64,000 nucleotides of DNA, from positions 434,001-498,000 of the forward strand of contig JAIYCT010000003.1 of NCBI GenBank assembly GCA_027487865.1, given 5' to 3'. Shown piece by piece: positions 46,883 through 56,407 of the stretch. This DNA is from Microbacteriaceae bacterium (GTDB lineage Bacteria > Actinomycetota > Actinomycetes > Actinomycetales > Microbacteriaceae). A program made the position numbers and the translations under genes. Each line of letters opens with the position of its first letter. The stretch's first letter is position 1. The notes beneath the pieces were generated by a model. The model worked only from the letters and a program-made list of their open reading frames with translations. It ran no database searches and was not told the origin of the DNA.

Positions 46883-48523
46883 ATGTCGCAGGGTAACGAG
46901 CCAGTTCTAAAGGTATCTGGATACAACGTTGAATTTTGGGTTGATGGTGTCTGGTATCCAGCCGCTATCGACATGAACTACGAGGTGGCAGCCGGTGAGG
47001 TGCTAGCCATCGTAGGTGAGTCTGGCTCTGGTAAGAGCTCGTCTCAGATGGGCTTGATGTCGCTATTGGCATCTAATGCTCGTGTCACGGGTTCGGTGAA
47101 GGTCCGTGGCAATGAGATGGTTGGCGTTCCTATCAACCAGGTTCGTAAGTTCCGTGGTCGCGAAGTGGCTTACATCTTCCAAGAGCCAATGACCGCGCTA
47201 AACCCGGTCTACACCATTGGTTTCCAGATTGTTGAAGCGCTCAAGAACCACTACACAATTTCAAATAAAGAAGCCAAGAAGCGAGCGATTGAGCTGCTAG
47301 CACTGGTTGAGATTCCAAGCCCCGAGAAGAGCTTCGACAAGTACCCACACCAGCTCTCCGGTGGTCAGCGTCAGCGTGCCATGATTGCTCAGTCACTTTC
47401 TTGTGACCCAGGTCTTCTAATCGCAGACGAGCCAACCACCGCTTTGGACGTAACCGTTCAGGCTGAGATCTTGGACCTAATGCGTAACCTCAAGGACAAG
47501 CTGAACTCGGCTGTTGTTCTTATCACTCACGACATGGGTGTGGTAGCTGACCTTGCAGACCGCATCTTGGTTATGAAGGATGGCTACACCGTCGAGCAGG
47601 GCACTTCAGACCAGATCTTCAACAACCCTAAGCACCCTTACACCCAGGCACTACTGGCCTCTGTTCCAAAGCTTGGCTCAACCGCGGTGCGCGAGCTAAA
47701 GATTCAGAAGACTGAGGCTGTGCTGTCCCTGAAAGATGTTGAGATCACCTATCCAAAGCGTGGCCGCGTTCCTGCGTTCACTGCTGCCAGCGGAGTGTCA
47801 TTCGACATCTACCCAGGTGAGATTCTTGGTCTTGTTGGTGAGTCAGGTTCTGGAAAGACCACCGTGGGACGCGCTGCAATCGGTCTACTGCCGATTTCTA
47901 AGGGTTCGATCAACCTAGTTGGCAAAGATATCTCCAAGGCCTCACAGCGCCAGCTGCGCGAGGTTCGCCAGCACACTGGAATTGTGTTCCAGGACCCAGG
48001 TTCTTCGCTAAACCCTCGCCTTCCAATCGGTGAGAGCATCGGCGAGCCATTGCTACTAGCCGGTAAGGCTAAGGGCGATGAGCTCAACAAGATGGTTGAG
48101 GACTTACTGGACTCGGTTGAGCTGCCGCGTAGCTACCGCAACCGCTACCCACACGAGCTATCTGGTGGTCAGCGTCAGCGTGTTGGTATTGCGCGAGCAC
48201 TATCGCTTCGCCCAGACCTTCTGATTGCCGACGAGCCAACCAGCGCGCTAGACGTATCGGTTCAGGCTCGTTTCCTAGAGCTATTGCTAGAGCTGCAGGA
48301 TGAACTGAAGTTTGCTTGCTTGTTTATCTCTCACGACCTTGCGGTTGTGGACATGCTGGCTCACCGAATCGCAGTTATGGAGCGCGGAAAGCTAGTTGAG
48401 ATTGGTGATCGTGACCAGATCCTCAAGAACCCTCAAGAGGAATACACCAAGAAGCTCATCTCGGCCGTTCCAGTGCCAGACCCAGCAGAGCAGAAGCTAA
48501 GAAGACTTGCAAGAAAGGGCTAA
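46883..48523 (+). CDS. Fused DppD-DppF ABC ATPase
   Basis: Two Walker A (GESGSGKSSSQ, GESGSGKTTVG) and two signature motifs (LSGGQRQRAMIAQ, LSGGQRQRVGIAR). Confidence 0.95.
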   Translation: MSQGNEPVLKVSGYNVEFWVDGVWYPAAIDMNYEVAAGEVLAIVGESGSGKSSSQMGLMSLLASNARVTGSVKVRGNEMVGVPINQVRKFRGREVAYIFQEPMTALNPVYTIGFQIVEALKNHYTISNKEAKKRAIELLALVEIPSPEKSFDKYPHQLSGGQRQRAMIAQSLSCDPGLLIADEPTTALDVTVQAEILDLMRNLKDKLNSAVVLITHDMGVVADLADRILVMKDGYTVEQGTSDQIFNNPKHPYTQALLASVPKLGSTAVRELKIQKTEAVLSLKDVEITYPKRGRVPAFTAASGVSFDIYPGEILGLVGESGSGKTTVGRAAIGLLPISKGSINLVGKDISKASQRQLREVRQHTGIVFQDPGSSLNPRLPIGESIGEPLLLAGKAKGDELNKMVEDLLDSVELPRSYRNRYPHELSGGQRQRVGIARALSLRPDLLIADEPTSALDVSVQARFLELLLELQDELKFACLFISHDLAVVDMLAHRIAVMERGKLVEIGDRDQILKNPQEEYTKKLISAVPVPDPAEQKLRRLARKG

Positions 48524-48533
48524 TTAGCCCTTT
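48514..48533. terminator. 20-bp perfect palindrome across abutting stop codons, bidirectional terminator candidate
   Basis: AAAGGGCTAATTAGCCCTTT centred on the 48523/48524 boundary. Confidence 0.55.
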
Positions 48534-50332
48534 GCAATGCCCATTAGCTCAACTGCCTTGGCAAAGTCAGGAACCTTGTTCTGAAGTTCTGAGAAGGTGC
48601 CCTCGGCAACGACTCGACCTTTGTCCAGGTAGATGATCTTGTCTGAGTTCATAACGGTCGAAAGCCTGTGAGCAATCAGCACAACAGTCATCTTGCCGCG
48701 CAGGCCATCCAGCACCTTAGAAATCTGAGCCTCGGTCTCGGCATCTAGCGCACTGGTTGCCTCATCCAAGAACAAGATGCCTGGATCGCGGTATAGAGCA
48801 CGTGCAATGCCCAAACGCTGAATCTCGCCACCGGAGAGCTGTCCAGCATCTGGCTCGACGTTCATCTCCAGAGCGCCAGGGTTTGCGTAAGCGTGCAGGC
48901 CGGCAAGCTTCAGGCACTCAGCAGCCTTTTCTAGATCAGTCTGTGAGCTACTGGCAAGAGACACGTTCTCCGCCAATGAGCCAGAGATTAGATGTGGGCG
49001 CTGTGGCACGATACCAATCGCGCCCTGTCCATACTCCAGTAAGAGCCTCGGGTCTTTGCCGTCAATCAGCGCTGTTCCAGAGTTAGGCAACCTAAATCCG
49101 GTTGCAATCTCAAAGCAGGTGGTCTTACCGGCTCCAGAGGGTCCCACAATGGCCACCTTCGCGCCGGGAGCTATGTCGAAGCTGATGTCTTGAATGACAG
49201 AAAGGTCTTTGGTAAAGCCGAAGGTCACATTGGAGAGCTTCAGGCTAAGTGGCTTCCCGCGAGTCACTTCAACCTGCTCCTGCACAGCTGCCTGATATCG
49301 GTCGGCAATCACTTTAAGCCTGTCTAACGCTGGCTGGCCTTTGTTTGCGCCTTCAATCATTGAGTTGACTGCAGACTGCAGGGGAAGAAGTGAAGCGACT
49401 AGACGAAGGCCACCGGCCATGAACACGCCTATGGTCACGGCCTGTGATGGGAGGTCGCTGAAAACCACAATCCCAGCCAGGAATGCAAATATTCCGAGAA
49501 TAAGCGAAGTCTCAATTACATACCTAGGGAGACTGTTGAGCGTATAGATAACTGCGCTACTGCTAGACCAGCGAGCCCTGCCTGCAGTGAATTTTTCAAT
49601 CCAAGAGGCGGACAGCCCTGAAGCCCGAGCTTCTCTTCGAATCCCAAAAAGATCTCTGCTCGACTGCAAGGCAACCTCAGAACCTAGAAGTTGATTTTGA
49701 CCGTTTCGCTTAATCCTTTTTGTAACTACTCGGCTTAGTGCGAGCAGCACTACTGAGAGGTAAAGGAACATTGCAACCGTCGCGATGGGGTTGATAAACA
49801 TAAATGAAACGACCATCGCAGCCAACAAAGAGGATTCTGCGAATAGCGAGATTCTGGCGTTTATGAAATGGGAGAGGGCCGCAGTTGAGTAGGTAGAAAT
49901 GTTTTGAAATTCGCTCAGGCTGTCTCCAAAACCACTCTCTCCCTCGCTTCCACCCATGAAGTAGTCTCTGGCAAGAGTGTGAGAAAAGTTCGCCTCTAGA
50001 GTCGCGACGAAGAGCGCTGCTCGCAGGTTCAGCCATATCGAAAAACCTGACTTTAGAACAAAGGTTGCAGCAATGATCAGGGCGATGAACACAGCTTGGA
50101 TTTCCGTTATGACCCAGGCACCAATGATTGGAAGTTCCAGCGGAGCGACCGATCCGCCGCCTGAAGCAAACGCTCCAAAAGAAGTTGCTAGTAGGGCGAT
50201 TCCAGCCAGGCCGATAATGTCCAACAGGTTTGCCAACACCCTCGCCACTGCAAAAAGGTAGATCTTCCTAGCAGCCGGTTTTGGCAAAACTGCGCTCAGG
50301 GACCGCAGTGACATCGCGTTTAATTTGCTCAT
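48524..50332 (-). CDS. ABC transporter half-transporter (TM plus ATPase), glycan flippase candidate
   Basis: IVGPSGAGKTTCFEIATGF, QLSGGEIQRLGIARALYRDPGILFLDEATSALD; N-terminal TMs; start MSKLNAM. Confidence 0.88.
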   Translation of the reverse strand: MSKLNAMSLRSLSAVLPKPAARKIYLFAVARVLANLLDIIGLAGIALLATSFGAFASGGGSVAPLELPIIGAWVITEIQAVFIALIIAATFVLKSGFSIWLNLRAALFVATLEANFSHTLARDYFMGGSEGESGFGDSLSEFQNISTYSTAALSHFINARISLFAESSLLAAMVVSFMFINPIATVAMFLYLSVVLLALSRVVTKRIKRNGQNQLLGSEVALQSSRDLFGIRREARASGLSASWIEKFTAGRARWSSSSAVIYTLNSLPRYVIETSLILGIFAFLAGIVVFSDLPSQAVTIGVFMAGGLRLVASLLPLQSAVNSMIEGANKGQPALDRLKVIADRYQAAVQEQVEVTRGKPLSLKLSNVTFGFTKDLSVIQDISFDIAPGAKVAIVGPSGAGKTTCFEIATGFRLPNSGTALIDGKDPRLLLEYGQGAIGIVPQRPHLISGSLAENVSLASSSQTDLEKAAECLKLAGLHAYANPGALEMNVEPDAGQLSGGEIQRLGIARALYRDPGILFLDEATSALDAETEAQISKVLDGLRGKMTVVLIAHRLSTVMNSDKIIYLDKGRVVAEGTFSELQNKVPDFAKAVELMGIAKG

Positions 50333-50440
50333 TAGGACAAGCCTAAGGTTTACCAAAGCCAGACAATAGTGTTTGTTAGAGGTTTGTCTGGATTCATTGG
50401 CTCGGTAGAGTTAGACATCGTCGATTAAGGGGAGATTATT

Positions 50441-51385
50441 GTGCGTCTTGCAGTAGTTGTTCCGTCATACCGAGTGACCTCACACATCCTCGACGTTCTT
50501 GCGGGAATCGGGCCTGAGGTCGAGAGCATTTATGTGATTGACGATGCTTGCCCAGACAATTCAGGCGACTTGGTTCGCAAAAAGTGCAAAGACAAGCGCG
50601 TCTCAGTTATTCGCCATGAAACCAACCAGGGAGTGGGAGGAGCGGTCGTTACCGGATACCGAGCTGCTCTAGCCGACGGAATGGATGTCATTGTCAAAGT
50701 TGACGGCGATGGTCAAATGGACCCAAGCCTTATCGAAACCATTGCAAGGCCTGTCCTAAACGGGGAAGCTGACTACGCCAAGGGAAATCGTTTTGACAGT
50801 CTTGAGAACCTTTTCGCCATGCCAAAGATCCGCATATTTGGAAATGCGGTTCTTTCACTTTGGTCCAAAATTTCATCGGGCTACTGGTCCATCACCGATC
50901 CGACCAATGGTTTTACCGCAATTCACCGCAAAGCACTGACTGCGATTCACCTGGACAAGCTTCGTAAGTCCTACTTCTTCGAGTCCGATCTGCTTTTCAG
51001 ACTCAGCATCACCAATGCTGTTGTTGTTGATGTGCCAATGGAGGCCGTCTACGGAGAAGAGAAGAGCAATCTAAAGATAGGCAAGGTTTTGGTGGAGTTC
51101 CCTTGGCGCCACACCGTGAACCTGTGGAAGCGAGTTTTCTACAAGTACTACCTACGCGAGTGGTCGGTTGCCAGCATCGAACTGCCTCTTGGGTTCGGCT
51201 TTACGGTTTTCGGTGCATGGTTTGGTATCGCGAGGTATCTAGAGGCTTCTGAAGCTGGCCGAGCCACCACTGCCGGTCAGGTGACTCTCTCCGCGGTTGC
51301 CCTGATTCTCGGGGTTCAGCTGCTACTTTCATTCTTGTCTTACGACGTTCAATCGGAACCTAGGGTTCCAAGACAAAAGAGATAA
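50441..51385 (+). CDS. GT2 glycosyltransferase with C-terminal TMs (polyprenyl-phosphate sugar synthase-like)
   Basis: VVVPSYRVTSHILDVL, VKVDGDGQMDP, DPTNGFTAIHRKAL; two C-terminal hydrophobic segments. Confidence 0.88.
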   Translation: MRLAVVVPSYRVTSHILDVLAGIGPEVESIYVIDDACPDNSGDLVRKKCKDKRVSVIRHETNQGVGGAVVTGYRAALADGMDVIVKVDGDGQMDPSLIETIARPVLNGEADYAKGNRFDSLENLFAMPKIRIFGNAVLSLWSKISSGYWSITDPTNGFTAIHRKALTAIHLDKLRKSYFFESDLLFRLSITNAVVVDVPMEAVYGEEKSNLKIGKVLVEFPWRHTVNLWKRVFYKYYLREWSVASIELPLGFGFTVFGAWFGIARYLEASEAGRATTAGQVTLSAVALILGVQLLLSFLSYDVQSEPRVPRQKR

Positions 51386-51397
51386 TCGAGGATTGGT

Positions 51398-53110
51398 TTG
51401 AAGAACCTACTTGCTGCTGTGAAAGACTGGAAAAACCTGGCATTTGCCGGCTCAATGCTGGCGGTAGCTGCCTGGGTTTACTCAAGAGTTGCAATGGTGA
51501 ACCCAGCAATCTTGGGCGACGAGTACCTTTACTCCATCAATGCCCGCAAGGCCTCTCCTTGGGACCCATCTCCAGCCGGTGACTTCTCCAACTACCTTTT
51601 CAACTTGGTCTATTCGTCAACCAACGTTTGTGGCGACGCTTTCTACACCTGCGGCAAGCTACTTAATCTTGTGTTCTTTATTGGGTTCTTGACGGTGATT
51701 TTCATCATCGCCAAGCGCTACATGAACTACTGGATTGCCTTCGCATTCACAATTTTGGCTGGGTTATCTCCGCTGAGCGTTTACACCTCGATGTTCCTTC
51801 CTGAGTCAATGTACTTCTTCTTCCTAAGCTTGGTATTTGCCGCAGTCTTGAAGGCTGCCGACACCTACGCGTGGAAGGACTGGGCGGTAGTTGGAGCTTT
51901 AATCGGTGTTACATCATTGGTAAAGCCACACGCATGGTTGTCGGCTATTGCAATCGGTATTTTCCTGGTTGTTTTGGGCTTGACCAACGCGAAGCATCGA
52001 TTCGGCCCACTTTTCAAGGCAATCGGCGCAATCTCAGTCGGCGCAATTCTTGGACGCGTCATTATTGGATTCTTGGTGGCCGGACCGAAGGCCTTGAGCT
52101 TCTTTGGTCAGTACCTAAATGCTGGAGTGGTTGAGCAAATTGGCGTGACCGCACCCGCAGGTTCTGTAGCTTCCGTTTCTGCAGTTGCCACAACTCCTAT
52201 GAATGGAGTGATCAGCCTGTTCGGCACGCAATTCAACATTCACATGCTGACCATTGCCGCGCTTATGGGTGTTGCCATTATTGGTGTCACCGTTGGTGTC
52301 ATAGAGCTTGCGCGAACCAAGGAGCTAACAAAGGTCACAGCGCTCTCGCTTTTCGCATTTATCTGGCTGTTCAGTCTTGTAATTGAAGTAGTTGTCTTTA
52401 CGGGTTGGATTACAGGCGGTGGTGACGACCACACCACACGTGTTCTTGAGCGCTACTACGACTTCTTGTTTATTGTGGTTCCGCTGGCGGGACTTGCGGC
52501 TTTGACGTCCAAGTTCATGGCTGAGACAAAAATCTGGATTCGACTTCCACTCGCGGTTGTCATGTTGATCCTTATCACTCCGGCGTTCTCTGGATTCTTT
52601 GGCACCTTAACTATTCAGATTGCTGACGCTCCAAACCTTGCTGGATTGGTTGTGAATCAAGATGTTTTCAATACCGCAGCACTGTTTGGATTTGCATCCT
52701 TGCTTGTTTTCGCATTTTTCCCCAAGTACACGCCACTGGTTCTAATTGGCCTTTTGCCAGTCACCATGGTTGGAACTGGATATCAGATCCAGGACCAGTA
52801 CCAGGGCTTCCGTGGTGAGCTAAACGCTCAGGACAAAGCTGGTCAGTATTTGAAGGCGAACCTCACACCTGAGCAGGTTGACTCCACATGGATTGTTGCG
52901 ACTTCTCGTTTTGAAGCGACCAACGTTGCCATCTGGGCAGACTCGGCAAAGATTAAATATGACCTTTTTGGTGCGGCTTCGGTCTTGGATGCATCTCTGG
53001 TTCCAGAGGGAACAAAATACGTACTCGTAAATGGTGATCTCACATACGCAGGTAATGTGCTTGAAACGATTCCAGGTGAGGGTTACACGCTTCATAAGAT
53101 CGCCGAGTAA
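51398..53110 (+). CDS. Polytopic membrane protein, GT-C type glycosyltransferase candidate
   Basis: NPAILGDEYLYS acidic loop after TM1; about 12 TMs; FLPESMYFFFLSLVFAA. Confidence 0.6.
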   Translation: MKNLLAAVKDWKNLAFAGSMLAVAAWVYSRVAMVNPAILGDEYLYSINARKASPWDPSPAGDFSNYLFNLVYSSTNVCGDAFYTCGKLLNLVFFIGFLTVIFIIAKRYMNYWIAFAFTILAGLSPLSVYTSMFLPESMYFFFLSLVFAAVLKAADTYAWKDWAVVGALIGVTSLVKPHAWLSAIAIGIFLVVLGLTNAKHRFGPLFKAIGAISVGAILGRVIIGFLVAGPKALSFFGQYLNAGVVEQIGVTAPAGSVASVSAVATTPMNGVISLFGTQFNIHMLTIAALMGVAIIGVTVGVIELARTKELTKVTALSLFAFIWLFSLVIEVVVFTGWITGGGDDHTTRVLERYYDFLFIVVPLAGLAALTSKFMAETKIWIRLPLAVVMLILITPAFSGFFGTLTIQIADAPNLAGLVVNQDVFNTAALFGFASLLVFAFFPKYTPLVLIGLLPVTMVGTGYQIQDQYQGFRGELNAQDKAGQYLKANLTPEQVDSTWIVATSRFEATNVAIWADSAKIKYDLFGAASVLDASLVPEGTKYVLVNGDLTYAGNVLETIPGEGYTLHKIAE

Positions 53111-53112
53111 TC

Positions 53113-54324
53113 ATGGACTCAAATAGGGCCGATTTCTTAATCGTTGGCGGTGGCATAGTCGGGCTTGCTATAGCTCAGGAGATTCGCGCACGCTTTCCAG
53201 CGGCGAGTGTTTTGATTCTCGAAAAAGAGTCGGGTGTCGCTCTGCACGCGTCAGGTCGAAACTCCGGAGTTATTCACGCCGGTTTCTACTATTCACCAGA
53301 ATCCCTCAAGGCAAAGCTAACCAGGGACGGCAACGAGCGCATGAAGCGCTTCTGCCTAGACAATAACCTGCCTATCTCTCAAAATGGAAAAGTTGTCGTC
53401 GCACAAAAGCCAGAGGATGTTCCAGTTCTGACTGAACTTCACAGAAGGGGTATCGCTAATGGTGTTGAGGTCGAACTGGTAGACACAGGCCGGCTGGAAG
53501 AGCTTGAACCCTTGGCTGAAACCATTGACATGGCATTGTGGTCGCCAAACACTGCGGTTGCGGACCCTGGGGCAGTAGCGACCAAGCTTGAAGAATTGCT
53601 CATTCAATCTGGAGTCCGAATTCTCTTCAACAAGCATGTCGAAAAGATTCACGACAAGCGCGCCTTTGTCAAAGGCGGAGAGGTCTTTGAGTATGGCCAC
53701 CTCATAAACGCTTCCGGACTCTATTCCGATGTAGTCGCTAAGGAGCTCGGTTTCGGGTCTAAGTATTCGATGATTCCGTTCATCGGGCTCTACTACTACG
53801 CACCGAGCCTCAAGGGCACTTTGAATAGGCACATTTACCCAACACCAGATCCAAGAAATCCATTTTTGGGTGTGCACTTCACCAAAACTGCCGCGGGAGA
53901 CGTCAAGGTCGGTCCAACTGCGATTCCGGTTTTGTCCAGAGAGCAATATGGGCTCTTCGATGGCCTCAAGTTGAACGAGATGCTCGGCATCCTGGCCAAC
54001 TACCCTCGTTTTATCGCCTCCAAGCACCACGACGTTTGGTCTCTTGTCAAGACAGAGCTTCCAAAGTTATCGAGAACTCATCTTCTTGGCGAGGCTGCAA
54101 AACTTAGCTCCAAGATCGACGTTTCGAAGTTCACTGTTGCCGGAAAGCCGGGAATTCGTGCACAGCTTTTTGACAAGACCGAGGGCAAACTGGAAATGGA
54201 CTTTGTAATAGAAGGTGATGAGGATTCGACTCAGGTGTTGAATGCTGTTTCACCTGGATGGACCTCATGCTTTAGTTTCGCTGAGTACGTTGTGAATGAC
54301 ATGGAGACAAGACTAAAAGCATGA
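53113..54324 (+). CDS. FAD-dependent oxidoreductase, LhgO (L-2-hydroxyglutarate oxidase)-like
   Basis: DFLIVGGGIVGLAIAQEIRARFP; EKESGVALHASGRNSGVIHAGFYYSPESLKAKL. Confidence 0.87.
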   Translation: MDSNRADFLIVGGGIVGLAIAQEIRARFPAASVLILEKESGVALHASGRNSGVIHAGFYYSPESLKAKLTRDGNERMKRFCLDNNLPISQNGKVVVAQKPEDVPVLTELHRRGIANGVEVELVDTGRLEELEPLAETIDMALWSPNTAVADPGAVATKLEELLIQSGVRILFNKHVEKIHDKRAFVKGGEVFEYGHLINASGLYSDVVAKELGFGSKYSMIPFIGLYYYAPSLKGTLNRHIYPTPDPRNPFLGVHFTKTAAGDVKVGPTAIPVLSREQYGLFDGLKLNEMLGILANYPRFIASKHHDVWSLVKTELPKLSRTHLLGEAAKLSSKIDVSKFTVAGKPGIRAQLFDKTEGKLEMDFVIEGDEDSTQVLNAVSPGWTSCFSFAEYVVNDMETRLKA

Positions 54325-55526
54325 AAATTCTCGTCGTTCATGAAGTGAGCTACCTGAGAAAAGTCGTTTACGAGATCCATGAATTTCCTGAACTACTTGC
54401 CCTAAGAGGGCACGATGTAACCTTTTTTGAATTCGATGAGGGTGCTACTCGAGACACTCTTTCTGACCCTAGAGACCGAGTTATAAGCGGTCGAATTCAC
54501 AATCAGGCCAAGATTAGATTAGTAACGCCCCATCGTCTTGGCATTTTTGGATTAGATCGCATTTGGGCAATTTTCTCCTCAATCCGACCTCTCAGGACCT
54601 TGATTAGGGACGGCGAATTCGACGTCATTCTCAACTATGCGGTGCCGACCTATGGACTGCAGGTGGGCCTTCTGGGACGTCTCTACAAGGTGCCAGTCCT
54701 GCAACGTGCGTTGGACGTAGCCAGCAAGATTCGAAAGTCGCTTTGGAATCCTCTAATTGCTCTGTTTGAGAAAGTTTGCTTCAAATTGGCAATCGAAGTT
54801 TCAACAAACAATCCGGCCATGTCCAAGTACGTTCTTGAGTTGATGGGCCGTGGTTTTGCGAACAAGATTGTCATGCACTACCCACCCCTTGATGAGCGAA
54901 TCTTTGAGCAAACACCCAGAGACGAAAGGCTTGCATCCGCCCTGGGAATTGCGACTACCGACAAAGTTGTCATGTACATGGGAAGCTTTTTCTATTTCTC
55001 AGGTCTTGACGACGTCATAAACAACATGCCTGAGCAACTTTTGTCGACTCCAGATCTCAAATTGCTTTTGATTGGAGGTGGCGAGCAAGAGGCCCTGTTG
55101 CGCGAATTGGTGGAAAAGCACAAACTTCAAGAAAAGGTGGTTTTCACTGGATTTGTTCCTTTTCATGACCTCCCTAGATACATGACGCTTGGAAACGTGG
55201 CGATCAATCCTCTTCAGGTCTCAACCGTTGCGGGAGCAGCTTTTCCTCACAAGGTCCTGCAATACATGGCAGTAGGTATTCCAACGGTGAGCACCAAGCT
55301 AGAAGGACTTTACGCAGCTTTTGGTGACGAGTCTGGAATTGTCTGGACAGAAGATTCATCCCAAGTCCTCGCTAAAGCCATTGAAGTACTTCACGCCTCC
55401 ACACCTGAGAGGACACGGCAAATTAGAATTCAGAAAGAAGTTTTGAATTCCAAGTTCTCAATCGAAGCAACGACTAGAGCGCTGGAGGATTCGCTGAATC
55501 AGCTGAGCCTAAGAAAAGGAAACTAA
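54321..55526 (+). CDS. GT4-like glycosyltransferase
   Basis: KVVMYMGSFFYFSGLDDVI..., LLIGGGEQEALLRELV, INPLQVSTVAGAAFPHKVLQYMAVGIPTVST. Confidence 0.88.
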   Translation: MKILVVHEVSYLRKVVYEIHEFPELLALRGHDVTFFEFDEGATRDTLSDPRDRVISGRIHNQAKIRLVTPHRLGIFGLDRIWAIFSSIRPLRTLIRDGEFDVILNYAVPTYGLQVGLLGRLYKVPVLQRALDVASKIRKSLWNPLIALFEKVCFKLAIEVSTNNPAMSKYVLELMGRGFANKIVMHYPPLDERIFEQTPRDERLASALGIATTDKVVMYMGSFFYFSGLDDVINNMPEQLLSTPDLKLLLIGGGEQEALLRELVEKHKLQEKVVFTGFVPFHDLPRYMTLGNVAINPLQVSTVAGAAFPHKVLQYMAVGIPTVSTKLEGLYAAFGDESGIVWTEDSSQVLAKAIEVLHASTPERTRQIRIQKEVLNSKFSIEATTRALEDSLNQLSLRKGN

Positions 55527-56407
55527 TGTCTAAAGTAATCATCCTTGGCGCCACCGGAATGCTGGGAAGAGGAGTCCTTGAGGCGTTCAAGGGCTCTGGG
55601 CACGAGATCGTGGGCACGGCTCGCGCTGGGTCCAGCTCTGGGGATTTGGGCTCAATCAAGGTCGTTGATTTCGATGCCATCACTGATGATTTGAGCAAGT
55701 TGGATTCCGTCGCTGCAGCTGGTGACTGGGTTATCAACTGCATCGGCATCATCAAGCCTCACATCAAGGATGACAACGCTGACCAGCGCAGGATAGCGAT
55801 GTTGGTAAATGGCATTTTCCCTGATCAGTTGGCACGCTACTCAGACGCTCACGGCCTAAAGGTTATTCAGATTGCCACTGACTGCGTTTATTCAGGTCTG
55901 CAGGGAAAGTACTCAGAAACCGATGAGTTCGATGCCCTTGATGTTTATGGGAAAACCAAGAGCCTGGGCGAGGTCCCATCATCATCGATGATGCACTTGA
56001 GAGTTTCCATCATTGGCCCGGAGCACGGTCGGAGCACCTCCCTCTTCGAGTGGGTTAGGAACCAGTCAAAAGACGCAGAGATTTTCGGCTTCACCGACCA
56101 CGTTTGGAACGGTGTTACCACCTATCACTTTGGTCGACTATGTCGAGGAATCATCGAGCACAACGACTTTGTCTCTGGAGTAACCCACGTGATACCCGGT
56201 TCAACCTTGACCAAGGAAAATCTGGTTCGAGCAATCGCCACCCGCGCCGGTCGCTCGGACATTACCGTGACCCCAAAGGCCTCTGGCAAAGTCATTGATA
56301 GAACTCTCAGCACTGTCAACCCTGAGGTTGTTTCGAGGCTCTGGAAGAATGCTGGCTACGAGGTAGCGCCAACTGTTGAGAAGATGATCGAGGAAATGCC
56401 TATCTAG
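55526..56407 (+). CDS. Short-chain dehydrogenase/reductase, RmlD-like NDP-sugar reductase
   Basis: VIILGATGMLGRGVLEAF; IQIATDCVYSGLQGKYSETDEFDALDVYGKTKSLGE. Confidence 0.85.
   Translation: MSKVIILGATGMLGRGVLEAFKGSGHEIVGTARAGSSSGDLGSIKVVDFDAITDDLSKLDSVAAAGDWVINCIGIIKPHIKDDNADQRRIAMLVNGIFPDQLARYSDAHGLKVIQIATDCVYSGLQGKYSETDEFDALDVYGKTKSLGEVPSSSMMHLRVSIIGPEHGRSTSLFEWVRNQSKDAEIFGFTDHVWNGVTTYHFGRLCRGIIEHNDFVSGVTHVIPGSTLTKENLVRAIATRAGRSDITVTPKASGKVIDRTLSTVNPEVVSRLWKNAGYEVAPTVEKMIEEMPI

Noticed and set aside
46300-46896. 198-aa plus-strand ORF overlapping the minus-strand membrane protein gene
   Set aside because: Low-complexity N/Q/S-rich translation without family resemblance; the opposite strand has a coherent TM-containing protein with stop overlap to dppC. 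Treated as a shadow ORF.
53356-54030. 224-aa minus-strand ORF inside the LhgO-like gene
   Set aside because: Antisense shadow of a well-supported FAD oxidase; no recognisable motifs.
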